64,000 nucleotides of DNA, from contig OX424562.1 of the NCBI GenBank assembly GCA_949152475.1, forward strand, positions 2,728,001 to 2,792,000. Direction: 5' to 3'. Position 1 is the first letter of the stretch. The number at the start of each line of letters is the position of its first letter. The notes under the pieces were generated by a model. It saw nothing but the letters and a program-made list of their open reading frames with translations, made no database searches and was not told where the DNA came from. Made by a program: the position numbers and the translations under genes. The DNA comes from Terebella lapidaria. Lineage: Eukaryota; Annelida; Polychaeta; Terebellida; Terebellidae. Shown piece by piece: positions 37,201 through 45,240 of the stretch.

Positions 37201-40200
37201 TATATTCACAATACTGAGCACAATAAGTATGGAGCAATGAATATACATGAAAGCTCCTAAACTATCTGGGGGTCCTGTCATTCAAGACAGCTTTCCAAAA
37301 TTTCAATCAATACCACATATATCAGGTTACTATTCAATAAAACATGGGTACTTTATGATTATAATGTAGATACATTATGATTACCGGTACAAGAGATTGT
37401 TGTTAATATTGAATATCCCCCCCCCCCCGTGTTCACATTTTTACCAAGGTTTTAAATGAGGTTTGAAATTCACCACATACATGTTCATAAGTATCATCAA
37501 TGAATTATGATATGTCAATGAAACCGTATGATCTTCCACCGAAATGTTAAATTTTTTAATAGTTTACAATACTTATTTCTTTCGTATAAACTTGGTTACA
37601 TTCTTATCCTGTATGCTTTACGCAATTCTCATGTTTAATGTATGTTGGAAGCAAAACTACCTGGGGATTGAACTGATTCCACACTGAAAATATCAATACA
37701 AAATAACCCATGATGCCTGGAATAGATGAGTGTGGCACAGGACATGTTTTGCTAGTCATAGTCTAGAACTAAAAACTTGGTACCCGAAAAACTGCCCCAT
37801 TCAACTACACAACAAACTTGAACACTGAATACCATTGGAGCAAAAACAAAACATAATACGAAACTAGGCCACGTCAATTTTTTTAACATCCTTCGGTGTC
37901 GGATTGTAAAACTGCCCGAATTCCGGAAGTTAGTTGTTGGGTAAAACCGATCACAAATATCCTTTATGCAAAACAATGGTAATTTGAGCATTGCGGAAAT
38001 GTGACCATGCATTCAATGCATTTTTGTTGTTCAGAGCAGAAAAAAGTCGCATAGCACAACATATGATGGTGAATAATCTGGTGTAAAAGAGGTTTTCCCC
38101 TTTGAAAGTAATTCATTCATGTTGAATTCCAATTATGATCTGATAATTGATAAACACTTGATACATGTAATCAAAATGAGCGTAAAAAATCTGTCATTAT
38201 CTTTAATTGTAGCTGTTCAGCCGATTTCATTCTTGTTAAAATTATCATCATCTGATGTAAATCTATCTAAACTACGTGCAAAGTCCATATCTGACTGTTT
38301 TGAATAGCAAAAATTAAAGGAGGATAGTTCTGACAGCAGTTCTGTGTTTATGTTAAAGATTGCCGTTTTTATGAGATGATAATTTCATAATATCATCAAG
38401 TACCAGTAATAAGATATCCCGAAAACTGAACATCAACATCCTGTTTCCGTAACACATTATGTAACGTTTTCACTCCTAAAATTTTATACACACAGTTGTT
38501 GGTTTCTGTTCAGAAAAAAAAACCCACCTAAAATCGTGAAATATTACACCAATATCCGTTGCTACGGTTACTCACTGAGCGCACACTTCTGATTCTACGG
38601 CCTCGGCCCCAATAGACAGATACGTCACGGGGGATATCACCACTTCAAACTTCGGCAGCACTGTCAAAAGAGAGGCGTAAAAATGAGTCTGGCTGAAAGT
38701 CTCTTCTTCTGTCTATTAGTTAAGTGGAACTTTGTAAACACTCGGTTTTTAGTGTCTAAACATAAAGCACATAGCTGTGTCTATACAAACAGAAGTAATT
38801 GGTTTCTTAGTTTTTAATTCAATAGATTTTGACATTCTACAAATTGACTAGTAAGAGTCAAACAGTACAATTTACAGATATTTACAGCACTTTATCCATA
38901 ATGAAACTCTTTTCAGATTTATTCTCGAAGTTTTTTCATCTTCAAAGGATCCACAATCACATATTTTGTGCCATATTTTTTATATGAATGCTACTGCTAC
39001 AATAGTATATGAGACGATTCAGCAGAAAAGAATGATAATATCAATAATGATGGACATCGTACCATATTCCTTGACCTCGAATGTCCTGACCTCCGTGTAT
39101 CCGGACATCTGGACGTGTATCTTCCACTCCCCGTAAACCGGGTCCGAGGACAGCTCCATAGAGAACTCTCCAATACCTGGAGGTAAAAATGTGCCTCGAT
39201 CATTAAACACAAAAATAAAAATCATAACATATTTTCCCCCTCGGGAATTATCCAAAACATATCGTACACAGCTACTCTCAAATGTAAATATAAAATGGTA
39301 ACTGTCCAAGCATAAAATCGGTCAACAACTTTTTCCTAAATACATGTGTACAGCAATACAACATAAAATGGTATTCCTTCTCCTAAATTACACAATTCAC
39401 ACATAATTGACATCAAGTTGACACAGGGGTCGTTCTGTCTCACCCTGAGTAGCCTGAACATCGACATCTCTCCACTGCATGATCCGGACTTGCTGCGGGC
39501 TGGTGATGTACACCAGGGGAATCTGTGGCAAGTACAACAATTCTTTGAGTCAAGCCTATAGATACAAGTGTTCCACTAGCACTTATGTAGCACACAACAT
39601 TAACTTGATCATTAAATGACTATATTAAGTCTCAATATTTTTGTTAAATTTTTGTTACTGTCGTTACAGAAATGACCAATTTTCATTCATGAGAACTGGA
39701 CATTCTCAAAATGGAATTACAAGAGCCTTTTTACATCACTATCTCTGTTTTCGTACATTTTCTAGCCTTGGCTTCAGTTCTTCCTGAATCGTCAAGACTC
39801 GGAACTTTACTGGAAATGCACAAGAGAGAATTGAGAACACCATCATGAGTACATTAAAATACAAAATTTATCCCACTGAACCTATGAATATTCATTATAC
39901 CACCAACAATAACTGTCATGAAAGAATACTTACAGAAAATGTTCAATTTTCGAAAACTTGAAGATGTTCATAAATTATCATAATTTATCATTTACATGTA
40001 TATCTATTGATTTATTTGACGAGATTCACCAACCTTCATCCCCAGGTTTATACAGCGGTTTGTCGGTCTCGATGAAAGTGACATTCACTTTTAGATCTCT
40101 GTTATTGACGAGGAAGACTTCTGTTGTTTCGTCGAAGCTGTAGGTGGCGCCACCTGTCCCCTCCGCCACAAACCGCAGGGACATGTCACCCGACGATATA

Positions 40201-43200
40201 TCAGTCTCACTGCCTTCAACCATCATCGTGAAACAACCATCCGTACCTGGTGGTAGAGATGTCAACCAAGCCTGGAACACTTCCTACAACCTACTAATTA
40301 CTAGAATAAACAGACCAGGTACCTTTATTCTACTGTCATTACCTCCTATCAGGAAACCATAAGAGTCTCCTATGGGTTTCTGCTCCTATTCTGCTATTCT
40401 TAATTTTATTTCTAGCTCAATAGGCTTATGGTAAAACTTTATGTCATGAGGGCCCATAGGAAAATACAATAATGATCATGCCCAAATATGTCTTCATCAC
40501 TGATTCTGCTGTTGGAAAAATGCCTACTTTTCTGCACTTATCCAGAAACCAGCCAGACAGAGAGCAATTTAGATAAAACTCTGAGGGCTATTTGACCAGA
40601 GGAAAAAGCGAAGTCTTGATCGTGATGGCCTACCTTGATTGAAGTTGACCTTTCGGGAAAACACCTGTTGGTCTTTCGTGAGTGTGGTTGCTGTGGCAAC
40701 GTCAAAATCGATCCCGTGGAACGAGACGCAGATTTTTTCCTCCCGATTGAGCAGCCACGTGTTTGGAGCAGTAACAATCACTCCACTGTAACAGAAAACA
40801 TCCACGGGATGTGAGCTACGTATGCATCAAATAGGGAGAATTGTGGAGATCAAAACTTGATTAGCGGCATTGAGAGGCAAGACAGAAACTGTCGACAAAG
40901 AGCAATGATAATTTGTCACTGAGAGAAAAAAAAGTCTGGCATCTCCGTTACATTCATAAAATATTCAGCGATATCCCACAGCATTCTGGTCAGATTTATT
41001 TGGACACTCACGGGATGAAAACGAGGTCTAAAACCGACCCATCACAAATCCCCTACTTCTGGTTAGCTTTATCTGATCATGTGGGGAAACCAGTGTAAAA
41101 GGGTGAAAAACGGTTGAGCTTTTTTTCGATGCACCATCGCAGCGATAAACCTCAAATACACTGGATCAAATATCCTCAGTGAAATCTACCAATAATATGA
41201 ATAGACAAAACATGTGCTGACAACTAGTAATAGCAATTTGTTCATCAGATTATGGGCCCAAGTATCATATCCTGCGCCTTCCTCTATATTCAATAAGGAT
41301 TAAAAAGGTGCGAGACGGATTAAATGGTATGTTTTCAGTGGACGAGTAGTATTAAGGAGCAGTGTATGGTACTTGGGCCAGATTATGTACAAGAGTGAAA
41401 ATGTTTTCTAAACACATAATTGGTGTTGAAACATTCCAGAAAAAAAACCAATATATTCTAATATTATGAATTCCAATTTTAAATTGCTGAAATGATACAA
41501 ACTCCTTATAAGACTATGATATCTTTCAATAATTGTTCCCATTCCTGACATATCATGGATATAGTTCTATGGAGAAGATTTCTGTCTATTTGCCCAGTAA
41601 CCATGGTAATTTGACCTACATCCTCAGCTACGGACAAATTCCCCAGTTCAATTTCATGACACGTTCTGAAATGTCATCATTCCAAACAAAGCATTAGCTG
41701 GTAAGCCTTGCACTATTGGCTTCCTCCGTCCCATAGGGCTTCCCATGGCTTCCGAAGCCCACGGAAAGCAAACAGGTGGATAGCAAACACATTGGTGACC
41801 AAAAAGCTCCCATGCGAAAAATCATCCGGCATCAATGTTTTATCCTTTGTCGGGGCTGTGGGGAAAGATATATGGATAGTGGGACACAGTAGAAAGGGGT
41901 CTGACGGGTTCTACTTGTAAAAAATGGCTGCTCTGTTCTCGAGAGAAATGCAGGACTTTTACATTATGGCAGAGTGGATGGGGGAAGGTGGAGGGAGGGG
42001 GGCATGATAGCCTGGGAGAGAGAGGGGAAAAAATGGTAACTAAAACCATGTTTCTCGCTACTGAAATAGCGATTTGTCTTTGTCAGGGTTCTGCTGCAGT
42101 TTGAACTTTTTTCCCTCTTGTTGTCGGGAAAACAGGACATTTTATTCTCATGCTTAACCCGGTACCCCCTGCACCCGCCTCCCTCCCCTCACCTCTTCTG
42201 CTAACAATTACGGGGCTAGGACATGTGAGGGGAGAACACCAAAGGGTCATTCAAATGTGGTGGTGTTTTTTTTCTATCTTTCTTTCCTTTTTATGTAAGC
42301 TGGATAATTGCTCCTGGGTGGGAAAAGGTTAGATTTTATACATGTACAGGAAATATCCCATAGAGACAGGCAAGAGAAGGAATAAAACAGGGACAGTGTG
42401 TAAATCACACCTAATACGGGAGATAGGCAGGCAATTTCTACGTTGTGGTGCAAAATGACGGCATCGTTTAAATGTAGCAACGAGAGACAGCGAAAGAGAG
42501 AACAGGAGAGAACGCTAAACAGCACAGTTGCATAATGTACAATATCCGCGTGCAGAGTAGGGAACTCGACAAGCTGGGTTCATAAACAACGCCGCGATAT
42601 TATCATGATAATAGGAAAATTTACGACTGAGTTTATGCACACGGACAAATCGCTCCCCATACCCTGTATAAAACCCTGATGCACGTCCAAATGTCGCGAA
42701 AACATCAAGGGTCAAGCCGAGGGTAAACTGACCCCCATTCCTGGCCAGACCCTCAGTCTCCCCCTCCCCACAGACACAATAATCCACTAATAACAAGAAT
42801 ATGTTATTTCCCTGTAGAAGTATTATTGCCACCGATGTGGGCCTAGAACCCTGGAAACCCGGCAAATTATATTTGTCTGTCCCTGCATCTACTGCCGGGC
42901 AGTGCAGTCCACTGGTACACCCTCCTTCTTCCCCCCCCCCCCCCCCCTCAAACACAGAAACTGTCCTTATACGACTTGGAACAACATTTGCATTCCTAAT
43001 CTGATAAGAAATGTGATTAACCAAGTGGAAGGGGATGTATGTTTACAATGTTATCACAGCAGTAACTACATTATTGGACAAGGGCCTTGTAAAGTTGTGG
43101 CTATCTTCCATCTGACCCAGTCATTTTGTGATTACTAAGCCAAGCAAACATGCCATGTGTAAATAATGTAATAAATACTGGGCATGATATTTCATGGACA

Positions 43201-44442
43201 ATGCTGCTGAAACAGGAACAAACTGAATGGGCAACAAGGAATGCATGACTTCCTCATGCATTTTCCTGTACACTTATGAATCTCAAATTAACATTATCTG
43301 ATTATATTCCTATACAATATTTTAACATGTTTGTATCTCAAGTAGATTTCCATATTTTTCCTACATGAACTGTATGTAACGAAAATATTTGTTTTCATTA
43401 CATCACTCTATGCCAAGATATATACATGTACATGTCAATTATTAGATTTGCATACGTGTATTATGCTTTCAAATTCATGTTTCAAGTATTAAACTGGTCA
43501 CAGTTCATACCAAGGTGATGAGACAATATCGAAACGTATCACGTTCACAGTGTAACACAATAGCAATATATATTGACTATACACAATGTAGATGGATAAT
43601 ATTTCTACTTCCAGCGAGTGTTGCGTCATTAACAGGACTCTATAAAATATTGACTAGACACATAGGTATCCAATATAGAGATGCCATGTTCCTAGACATC
43701 TGAGGCACAATATAGGCCCTCAGGGTGACATGAAGAGGGTTAGAACTGGCCTCGGGCGAACAAAAAATGTAAATTTATAGGATACTCTATCCCTATTCAC
43801 CCCCGAAACACTGAACCCTCTTCTCTTCAGGAAAAAGTTGATGACATATAACCATGGCCCACTCAGGGGCAACTCAATATTTTAAGCCATCAAATATTCA
43901 TATATAAAACAGAGGCAGCGATGTACTGTAGACTATCTTGGGCTTAGTTCCAGTGTGAACAGACTAGAAGGTCGAAAGCTGGCGGAAAATTGATATTCTT
44001 GGAGCTTTGCCACGATACTTTTTGTAGCTCTCTATCTGGTAAACATCTAAGCAAAACTTGAGGAAATATTTCCATATTATGGCACAAGACAAGATAATGT
44101 AGCTTTATCCTCATAAATTAACTTCTATTTTTATAACTCACACAATATTGTTTTACAATATTATGACATAAAAATAATATAATCATGATAATCCTTCAAT
44201 ATCAAACATAAAATAGTGATAATATAATTGCATGTACATGATATTCATGCCAACAAAAACTCAACACATGACATGTATATAAAGTAAATATTTATCTTAC
44301 AGTTACAATTGAGATGATTACATGTAATCTTTATTTTATGAAAAAAAAGATCCAAGATCAAATATTTTGCTTACCTTTTCATCGATGCATTTGACAATGC
44401 AACACTTGCCATAGCGAGCAAGGCACACAGTAAGCTGGCCAT
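14437..44442 (-). CDS. Thioester-containing protein (alpha-2-macroglobulin family) with alternative bait exons and a C-terminal NTR/C345C-type domain
   Basis: I traced 38 exon positions, all with usable splice sites and consistent phases. The product is 1,682 residues with exon 18A, 1,676 with 18B or 1,681 with 18C. It should be a secreted trap/opsonin of innate immunity. In order it has a signal peptide (1-18), macroglobulin domains, a bait region (about 650-780) and a thioester GCGEQ with Cys about 1034. A catalytic His lies at about 1148 (RIIHKSMKGGL), followed by a receptor-binding MG domain near 1400-1510 and a six-Cys netrin-like domain (1556-1682). No anaphylatoxin domain is seen, which argues against a C3 orthologue. 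The length fits A2M/C3 proteins (about 1,450-1,700). Exon details follow in the segment entries. Confidence 0.93.
16448..16660. repeat. About 105-bp tandem duplication covering the exon 35 donor
   Basis: The block starting cgacagtacatgtagttttc occurs at about 16455 and again at about 16557. Each copy ends with ccaagatctcaccacgggttc, which on the minus strand is the last bases of exon 35 and its 5' splice site. A duplicate donor therefore lies in the intron, without the rest of the exon. Confidence 0.85.
16652..21832 (-). CDS. Thioester gene exons 31-35: receptor-binding MG domain and linker
   Basis: Exons are 21708-21832, 21114-21204, 19054-19128, 18646-18754 and 16652-16824 (phases 0/2, 2/0, 0/0, 0/1, 1/0). 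They encode NMAMMVAKMVSGWTPDKDSV, NKVIIYFNE and SVSVFDYYDDENVYAETDYS, the A2M C-terminal receptor-binding domain. Exon 35 adds a linker rich in Pro/Glu (LGSQPEPEPV). Its donor (gtg before gtgaga at 16651) is good. If not spliced, the frame reaches a stop within about 40 bp (at about 16616), which would give a shorter protein ending much like A2M, without the NTR domain. Confidence 0.85.
16998..18537 (+). repeat. 1.5-kb hairpin-ended repeat, copy 2
   Basis: It is nearly identical to 12087-13624 along its whole length and has the same terminal words and hairpins. The gacg microsatellite near its right end is longer (about 18433-18485). It lies in the intron between exons 34 and 35 of the thioester gene, in the same orientation as copy 1, which is just beyond the gene's last exon. 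Confidence 0.85.
19382..19490. repeat. Inverted repeat with TGACGTCA arms
   Basis: tgacgtcattgttttgatgatgcc at 19384-19407 is matched in inverse by ggcatctctcaaaacaatgacgtca at about 19465-19489, leaving a loop of about 57 bp. It could be a small MITE or a hairpin in the intron 32/33 region. The arms contain CRE-like TGACGTCA words. Confidence 0.6.
19712..20912. mobile_element. 1.2-kb non-autonomous DNA transposon with 16-bp perfect TIRs (hAT-like)
   Basis: CAGGCCCGGATCTAGA at the left end is the exact reverse complement of the right end TCTAGATCCGGGCCTG. The CAGG-start and the length of the TIR suggest hAT. I find no convincing target duplication and no transposase. It lies in the intron between exons 32 and 33 of the thioester gene. 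Confidence 0.7.
21425..21706. repeat. C-rich minisatellite next to thioester gene exon 31
   Basis: A unit of roughly 78 bp (containing ccatggaccccccaactcc and ctatgacctcccccc) is repeated about three to four times. It begins immediately beyond the exon 31 donor on the minus strand. Confidence 0.8.
22122..23139 (-). CDS. Thioester gene exons 28-30: rest of thioester domain and CUB-like part
   Basis: Exons are 22980-23139, 22571-22743 and 22122-22337 (phases 0/1, 1/0, 0/0). They encode DTYTIALTAYALSKWDPEHA, ESSAEVETTAYALMAKLQM, then RNHGGGFHSTQ joined to DTVVGLQALAMFAER, the conserved GGF-ST-QDTVVALQAL box of the family. FVLNNDNKLLLQRQEV and GRGCAFVQ follow. All are typical of A2M/TEP proteins. 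Confidence 0.9.
23395..24586 (-). CDS. Thioester gene exons 25-27: thioester motif and catalytic histidine
   Basis: Exons are 24410-24586, 23809-24017 and 23395-23511 (phases 1/1, 1/0, 0/0). Exon 25 holds LPTGCGEQTMLRFSPNIYIL, the internal Cys-Gln thioester, with Cys at about residue 1034. Exon 26 gives HPDGSYSAFGSSDDSGSTWL and VLKSFSQAKQYIDID. Exon 27 begins VGRIIHKSMKGGL. Its His, about 114 residues after the thioester Cys, lines up with the catalytic His of C3 and CD109, where human A2M has Asn. The thioester should therefore prefer hydroxyl targets such as sugars. Confidence 0.92.
23516..23612. repeat. Minisatellite of accatagcaacagtgta units
   Basis: A short unit of about 17-21 bp recurs roughly five times with changes, in the intron between exons 26 and 27. 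Confidence 0.7.
24792..25667 (-). CDS. Thioester gene exons 21-24: MG7/CUB portion leading to the thioester domain
   Basis: Exons are 25521-25667, 25218-25313, 25045-25096 and 24792-24875 (phases 0/0, 0/0, 0/1, 1/1). They encode VCVCGQEKATQTFPITALE, AGVCGNMIMSTQIGVRDTV and SDFVCPSGSKETRTMSLTLP. Together these follow the A2M order of a Cys pair, a DTV(I/V) segment and the PSG...S(L)xLP segment before the thioester domain. All four introns are short. Confidence 0.88.
25973..26599 (-). CDS. Thioester gene exons 19-20: end of bait and following MG domain
   Basis: Exons are 26446-26599 (phase 1 to 2) and 25973-26201 (2 to 0). Exon 19 starts with a Pro/Ala-rich stretch (MPLPGAPGLAREESPAVPAA) and then gives VRSFFPETWLWSLATVG, the A2M post-bait motif. 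Exon 20 has PDTITEWVGRATC, GLGISMETSLKTFQPFFLS and LPYSVVRGE, which match the A2M family closely. Exon 19 enters in phase 1, the same phase in which exon 16 leaves, so exons 17 and 18 can be skipped together in frame. Confidence 0.9.
27145..27280. mobile_element. Small MITE, about 136 bp, CAGGGCTAGAATTT ends
   Basis: The left end cagggctagaatttcg is matched inversely by cgaaattttagccctg. Flanks ggaatag and gtaatag are a possible imperfect target duplication. Inside, gattctcgcaaaa recurs three to four times. It lies between alternative exon 18C and exon 19. Confidence 0.6.
27552..27684 (-). CDS. Thioester gene exon 18C: alternative bait exon
   Basis: The acceptor has a strong tract (tttttttcccccccag) and the donor is tttg before gtacgc; phase 0 to 1, 133 bp. 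It encodes six variable codons, then LSDLILDTRPCE at positions 7-18, then an acidic and aromatic tail (SQPDYPYFSYYNEHDEMP). The tail has no Arg or Lys, in contrast with the basic 18A tail, so the protease specificity of the encoded bait should differ. It has the best splice acceptor of the three. Confidence 0.82.
28635..28752 (-). CDS. Thioester gene exon 18B: alternative bait exon
   Basis: The acceptor is ccggggttag and the donor is cagaag before gtgcat; phase 0 to 1, 118 bp. It encodes six variable codons, then ISDLVLNTRPCE at the same positions 7-18 as in 18A and 18C, then a distinct tail with Ser/Tyr/Pro (RVLYSYSSPVRPVPE). The donor is weaker than in 18A, which might mean less use. The same DNA has an open frame on the plus strand (28591-28896) that is only its antisense shadow. 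Confidence 0.78.
29387..29522 (-). CDS. Thioester gene exon 18A: alternative bait exon
   Basis: The acceptor is tgtcaaag and the donor is ggac before gtaggt; phase 0 to 1, 136 bp. After six variable codons it encodes LSDLDLDTRPCE at positions 7-18, followed by a basic, Gly-rich tail (RSRSMRRKSGAGKPGAG). It is homologous to 18B and 18C over the first 18 residues and unlike them afterwards. Because it enters in phase 0 and leaves in phase 1 it cannot be joined to 18B or 18C without shifting the frame. Confidence 0.8.
29612..30963 (-). repeat. Diverged relative of the 1.5-kb repeat with a 134-bp tandem array
   Basis: The left end (tttttaggttaccggacctttggtc) and right end (aacctttcttagcccttgggctaa) are the reversed ends of the repeats at 12087 and 16998. 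The core differs: a unit of about 134 bp, marked by taggaatcaattgtgg near 29999, 30133, 30267, 30402, 30537, 30667 and 30805, is repeated seven times. It lies in the intron between exon 17 and exon 18A. Confidence 0.75.
31068..31258 (-). CDS. Thioester gene exon 17: highly charged Glu/Arg/Lys-rich bait-region exon
   Basis: The acceptor is tatttgcag and the donor is aag before gtggga; phase runs 1 to 0. The exon encodes 64 residues. Of the first 39, 29 are charged (12 Glu, 1 Asp, 11 Arg, 5 Lys), with an acidic start (QEEEEQEQKEEDE) passing into a basic run (RREERRRNRGRGRKNR). The second half is Tyr/Pro-rich (PQPYPGRYSAYSRY). It lies exactly where A2M proteins place the protease bait. The basic part offers many trypsin-type and minimal RxxR cleavage sites, and the first part could form a single charged helix. 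The purine-rich DNA could have expanded by slippage. Confidence 0.8.
31835..33792 (-). CDS. Thioester gene exons 11-16: MG5-MG6 up to the bait region
   Basis: Exons are 33616-33792, 33214-33420, 32868-32922, 32467-32606, 32156-32305 and 31835-31925. They encode VSVTDVKTGSPAQG (bait-side MG domain), a Cys in ECGGRLAAHV, VVYYVRRDGEIVAD, and then VEMSFSSPEVAPGDDVSVEL with CGYGVMDKSIKLL, which matches the A2M segment just before the bait region. Exon 16 starts after a good polypyrimidine tract (attttttttccgatag) and reads GYSHWGYTDEYCQEQ. It ends in phase 1. The 2.5-kb repeat element at 33868-36375 sits in the intron between exons 10 and 11. Confidence 0.85.
32624..32660. repeat. AAT microsatellite
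   Basis: A run of aat triplets with a few interruptions lies in the intron between exons 13 and 14 of the thioester gene. Confidence 0.9.
33868..36375. mobile_element. 2.5-kb hairpin-ended non-autonomous element (pearl/Tsp or Helentron-like), copy 1
   Basis: It starts ctagacgtcaaggcctaaag with a subterminal palindrome around aagatgccttggaggcattt. It ends in a hairpin aaggcatttc-tgcc-gaaatgcctt. The ends share an inverted aaggcatttcgg word. The core is a tandem satellite, followed by a unique tail (about 35660-36370) with a poly-A stretch. The same ends and tail occur at 47537-48540. Short inverted ends, terminal hairpins and tandem cores are known from pearl, Tsp and Helentron-derived elements; assignment is by architecture only. 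Confidence 0.65.
33930..35660. repeat. 147-bp tandem satellite, about twelve units
   Basis: Successive units start 147 bp apart (for example gacgaaa at 34224, 34371, 34518 and 34665). The marker tagacatgtttgtcta occurs twelve times between about 34006 and 35600. One unit near 35250 is shorter. Each unit has the hairpins gccgactcggc and tagacatgtttgtcta and the word gggtcaaggtcaaagttca. Units are nearly identical, so the array is young or homogenised. Confidence 0.9.
36498..40785 (-). CDS. Thioester gene exons 2-10: macroglobulin domains MG1 to about MG4
   Basis: Exons are 40634-40785, 40034-40246, 39757-39809, 39444-39522, 39063-39176, 38576-38660, 37060-37180, 36720-36852 and 36498-36610. 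Phases follow as 2/1, 1/1, 1/0, 0/1, 1/1, 1/2, 2/0, 0/1 and 1/0. Family hallmarks seen are ETDKPLYKPGDE at the exon 3/4 junction, LKPRLENIPLVYI over exons 4-5, YGEWKIHVQ in exon 6, KFEVVISPV in exon 7, CAHYTYGEPVKGN over exons 7-8 and FKPGLPYHGK in exon 10. The exon 4 donor (aat before gtacga) is the weakest site but is forced by the phase and by the family sequence across it. Confidence 0.88.
41254..41378. mobile_element. 125-bp MITE with perfect 8-bp target duplication (hAT-like)
   Basis: The element is flanked on both sides by cagattat (41246-41253 and 41379-41386). Its ends gggcccaagta and tacttgggc are inverted. An 8-bp duplication fits hAT elements. It lies in intron 1 of the thioester gene. 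Confidence 0.8.
44375..44442 (-). CDS. Thioester gene exon 1: start codon and signal peptide
   Basis: The ATG is at 44442-44440 and the donor is gtaag at 44374. It encodes MASLLCALLAMASVALSNAS and two further residues, a typical secretory signal with a hydrophobic core and small residues before a likely cleavage near residue 17-18. The exon ends in phase 2 and joins exon 2 after an unusually long intron of about 3.6 kb. This start was chosen because it is the first ATG downstream of a TATA box and opens directly on the signal peptide. Confidence 0.85.
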
Positions 44443-44768
44443 GATAATGTCTTTAGAATCGTCTAAGCCAGCAGCTCTCAATATATTTTGTTCACGAACA
44501 AATTCAGATTCACAAATTCATCCCTGAACCCTTTTAGCCAAAGATAATCCACAAACGAATACACGGATGTCTTTAAGTTCCAATCGCTCACGATGCACGA
44601 TATATGTCACTCCAGCTATTGTTCCTGAACGACCATCAAATACACATCAATCTCTGTACTAGAAAGATCCATTGAGCACAGGAGCAGCACAAGTGAATGA
44701 CCCAGTGCCCTGCTTGTGCTTGCACGGGCGTACTTTGCCTAAATGTGACTTGCACGGTTTCCCCCGCT

Positions 44769-44777
44769 CTTATATAG
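44769..44777 (-). promoter_or_regulatory. TATA box of the thioester gene
   Basis: On the minus strand the sequence reads gctatataagagc, a good TATA box in a GC-rich setting, about 330 bp upstream of the ATG. Transcription should start about 30 bp downstream, near 44740. Confidence 0.6.
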
Positions 44778-44874
44778 CCAGAGCCTCAGCAGTGAACGCC
44801 GCGACCGAGAGGATCAACCCTTGTGGGCAGTCGCGGCATTTCCGCGGCCAAAACAAACAGCGATCCGCTTCTAG

Positions 44875-44883
44875 TTCCAGGAA
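44875..44883. promoter_or_regulatory. STAT-type palindrome TTCCAGGAA upstream of the thioester gene
   Basis: TTCNNNGAA is the consensus for STAT dimers. It lies about 100 bp upstream of the TATA box. Drosophila Tep genes are known JAK/STAT targets, so this site may make the gene immune-inducible. A 9-bp match with three free bases can occur by chance. Confidence 0.4.
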
Positions 44884-45240
44884 AATTGTATATCATCGGA
44901 GTGACGGGGGGCGGTCGGCCGAAAGAATTATCCAGAAGCGAATACACTATGCATGCGGGACATCAATTTAGATTTTTTTCAATATTTCATTATCAACTGC
45001 TCGTAATATGACGGCAATGCAATAAATATTAAGAAACTGATGCGTTGTTTCCGCACAGGATCTGACACCTATATTTTTTTCGTGCCCAACCGTATCACAC
45101 TCACAATAGGCCAAATGAATTAGACAATGGTTCTTTGATAACTCATTTTTCATTTTATTTTCATCAAATGACTTAATTAACCAGATTTTATACATACGTT
45201 GAAGATAATTGATAATTGAATATCTAAATTTGTTCGTTTT

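Larger units (their letters stand above)
44443..45240. other. Thioester gene 5' UTR, promoter and upstream DNA
   Basis: 44443 to about 44740 should be 5' UTR. Beyond the TATA box the first 200 bp are GC-rich; further out the DNA becomes AT-rich and I see no other gene. Confidence 0.5.

Noticed and set aside
42515-43024. Minus-strand open frame of 169 residues in intron 1 of the thioester gene
   Set aside because: It crosses a C-run microsatellite, has no recognisable motif and no fit to the gene's phases.
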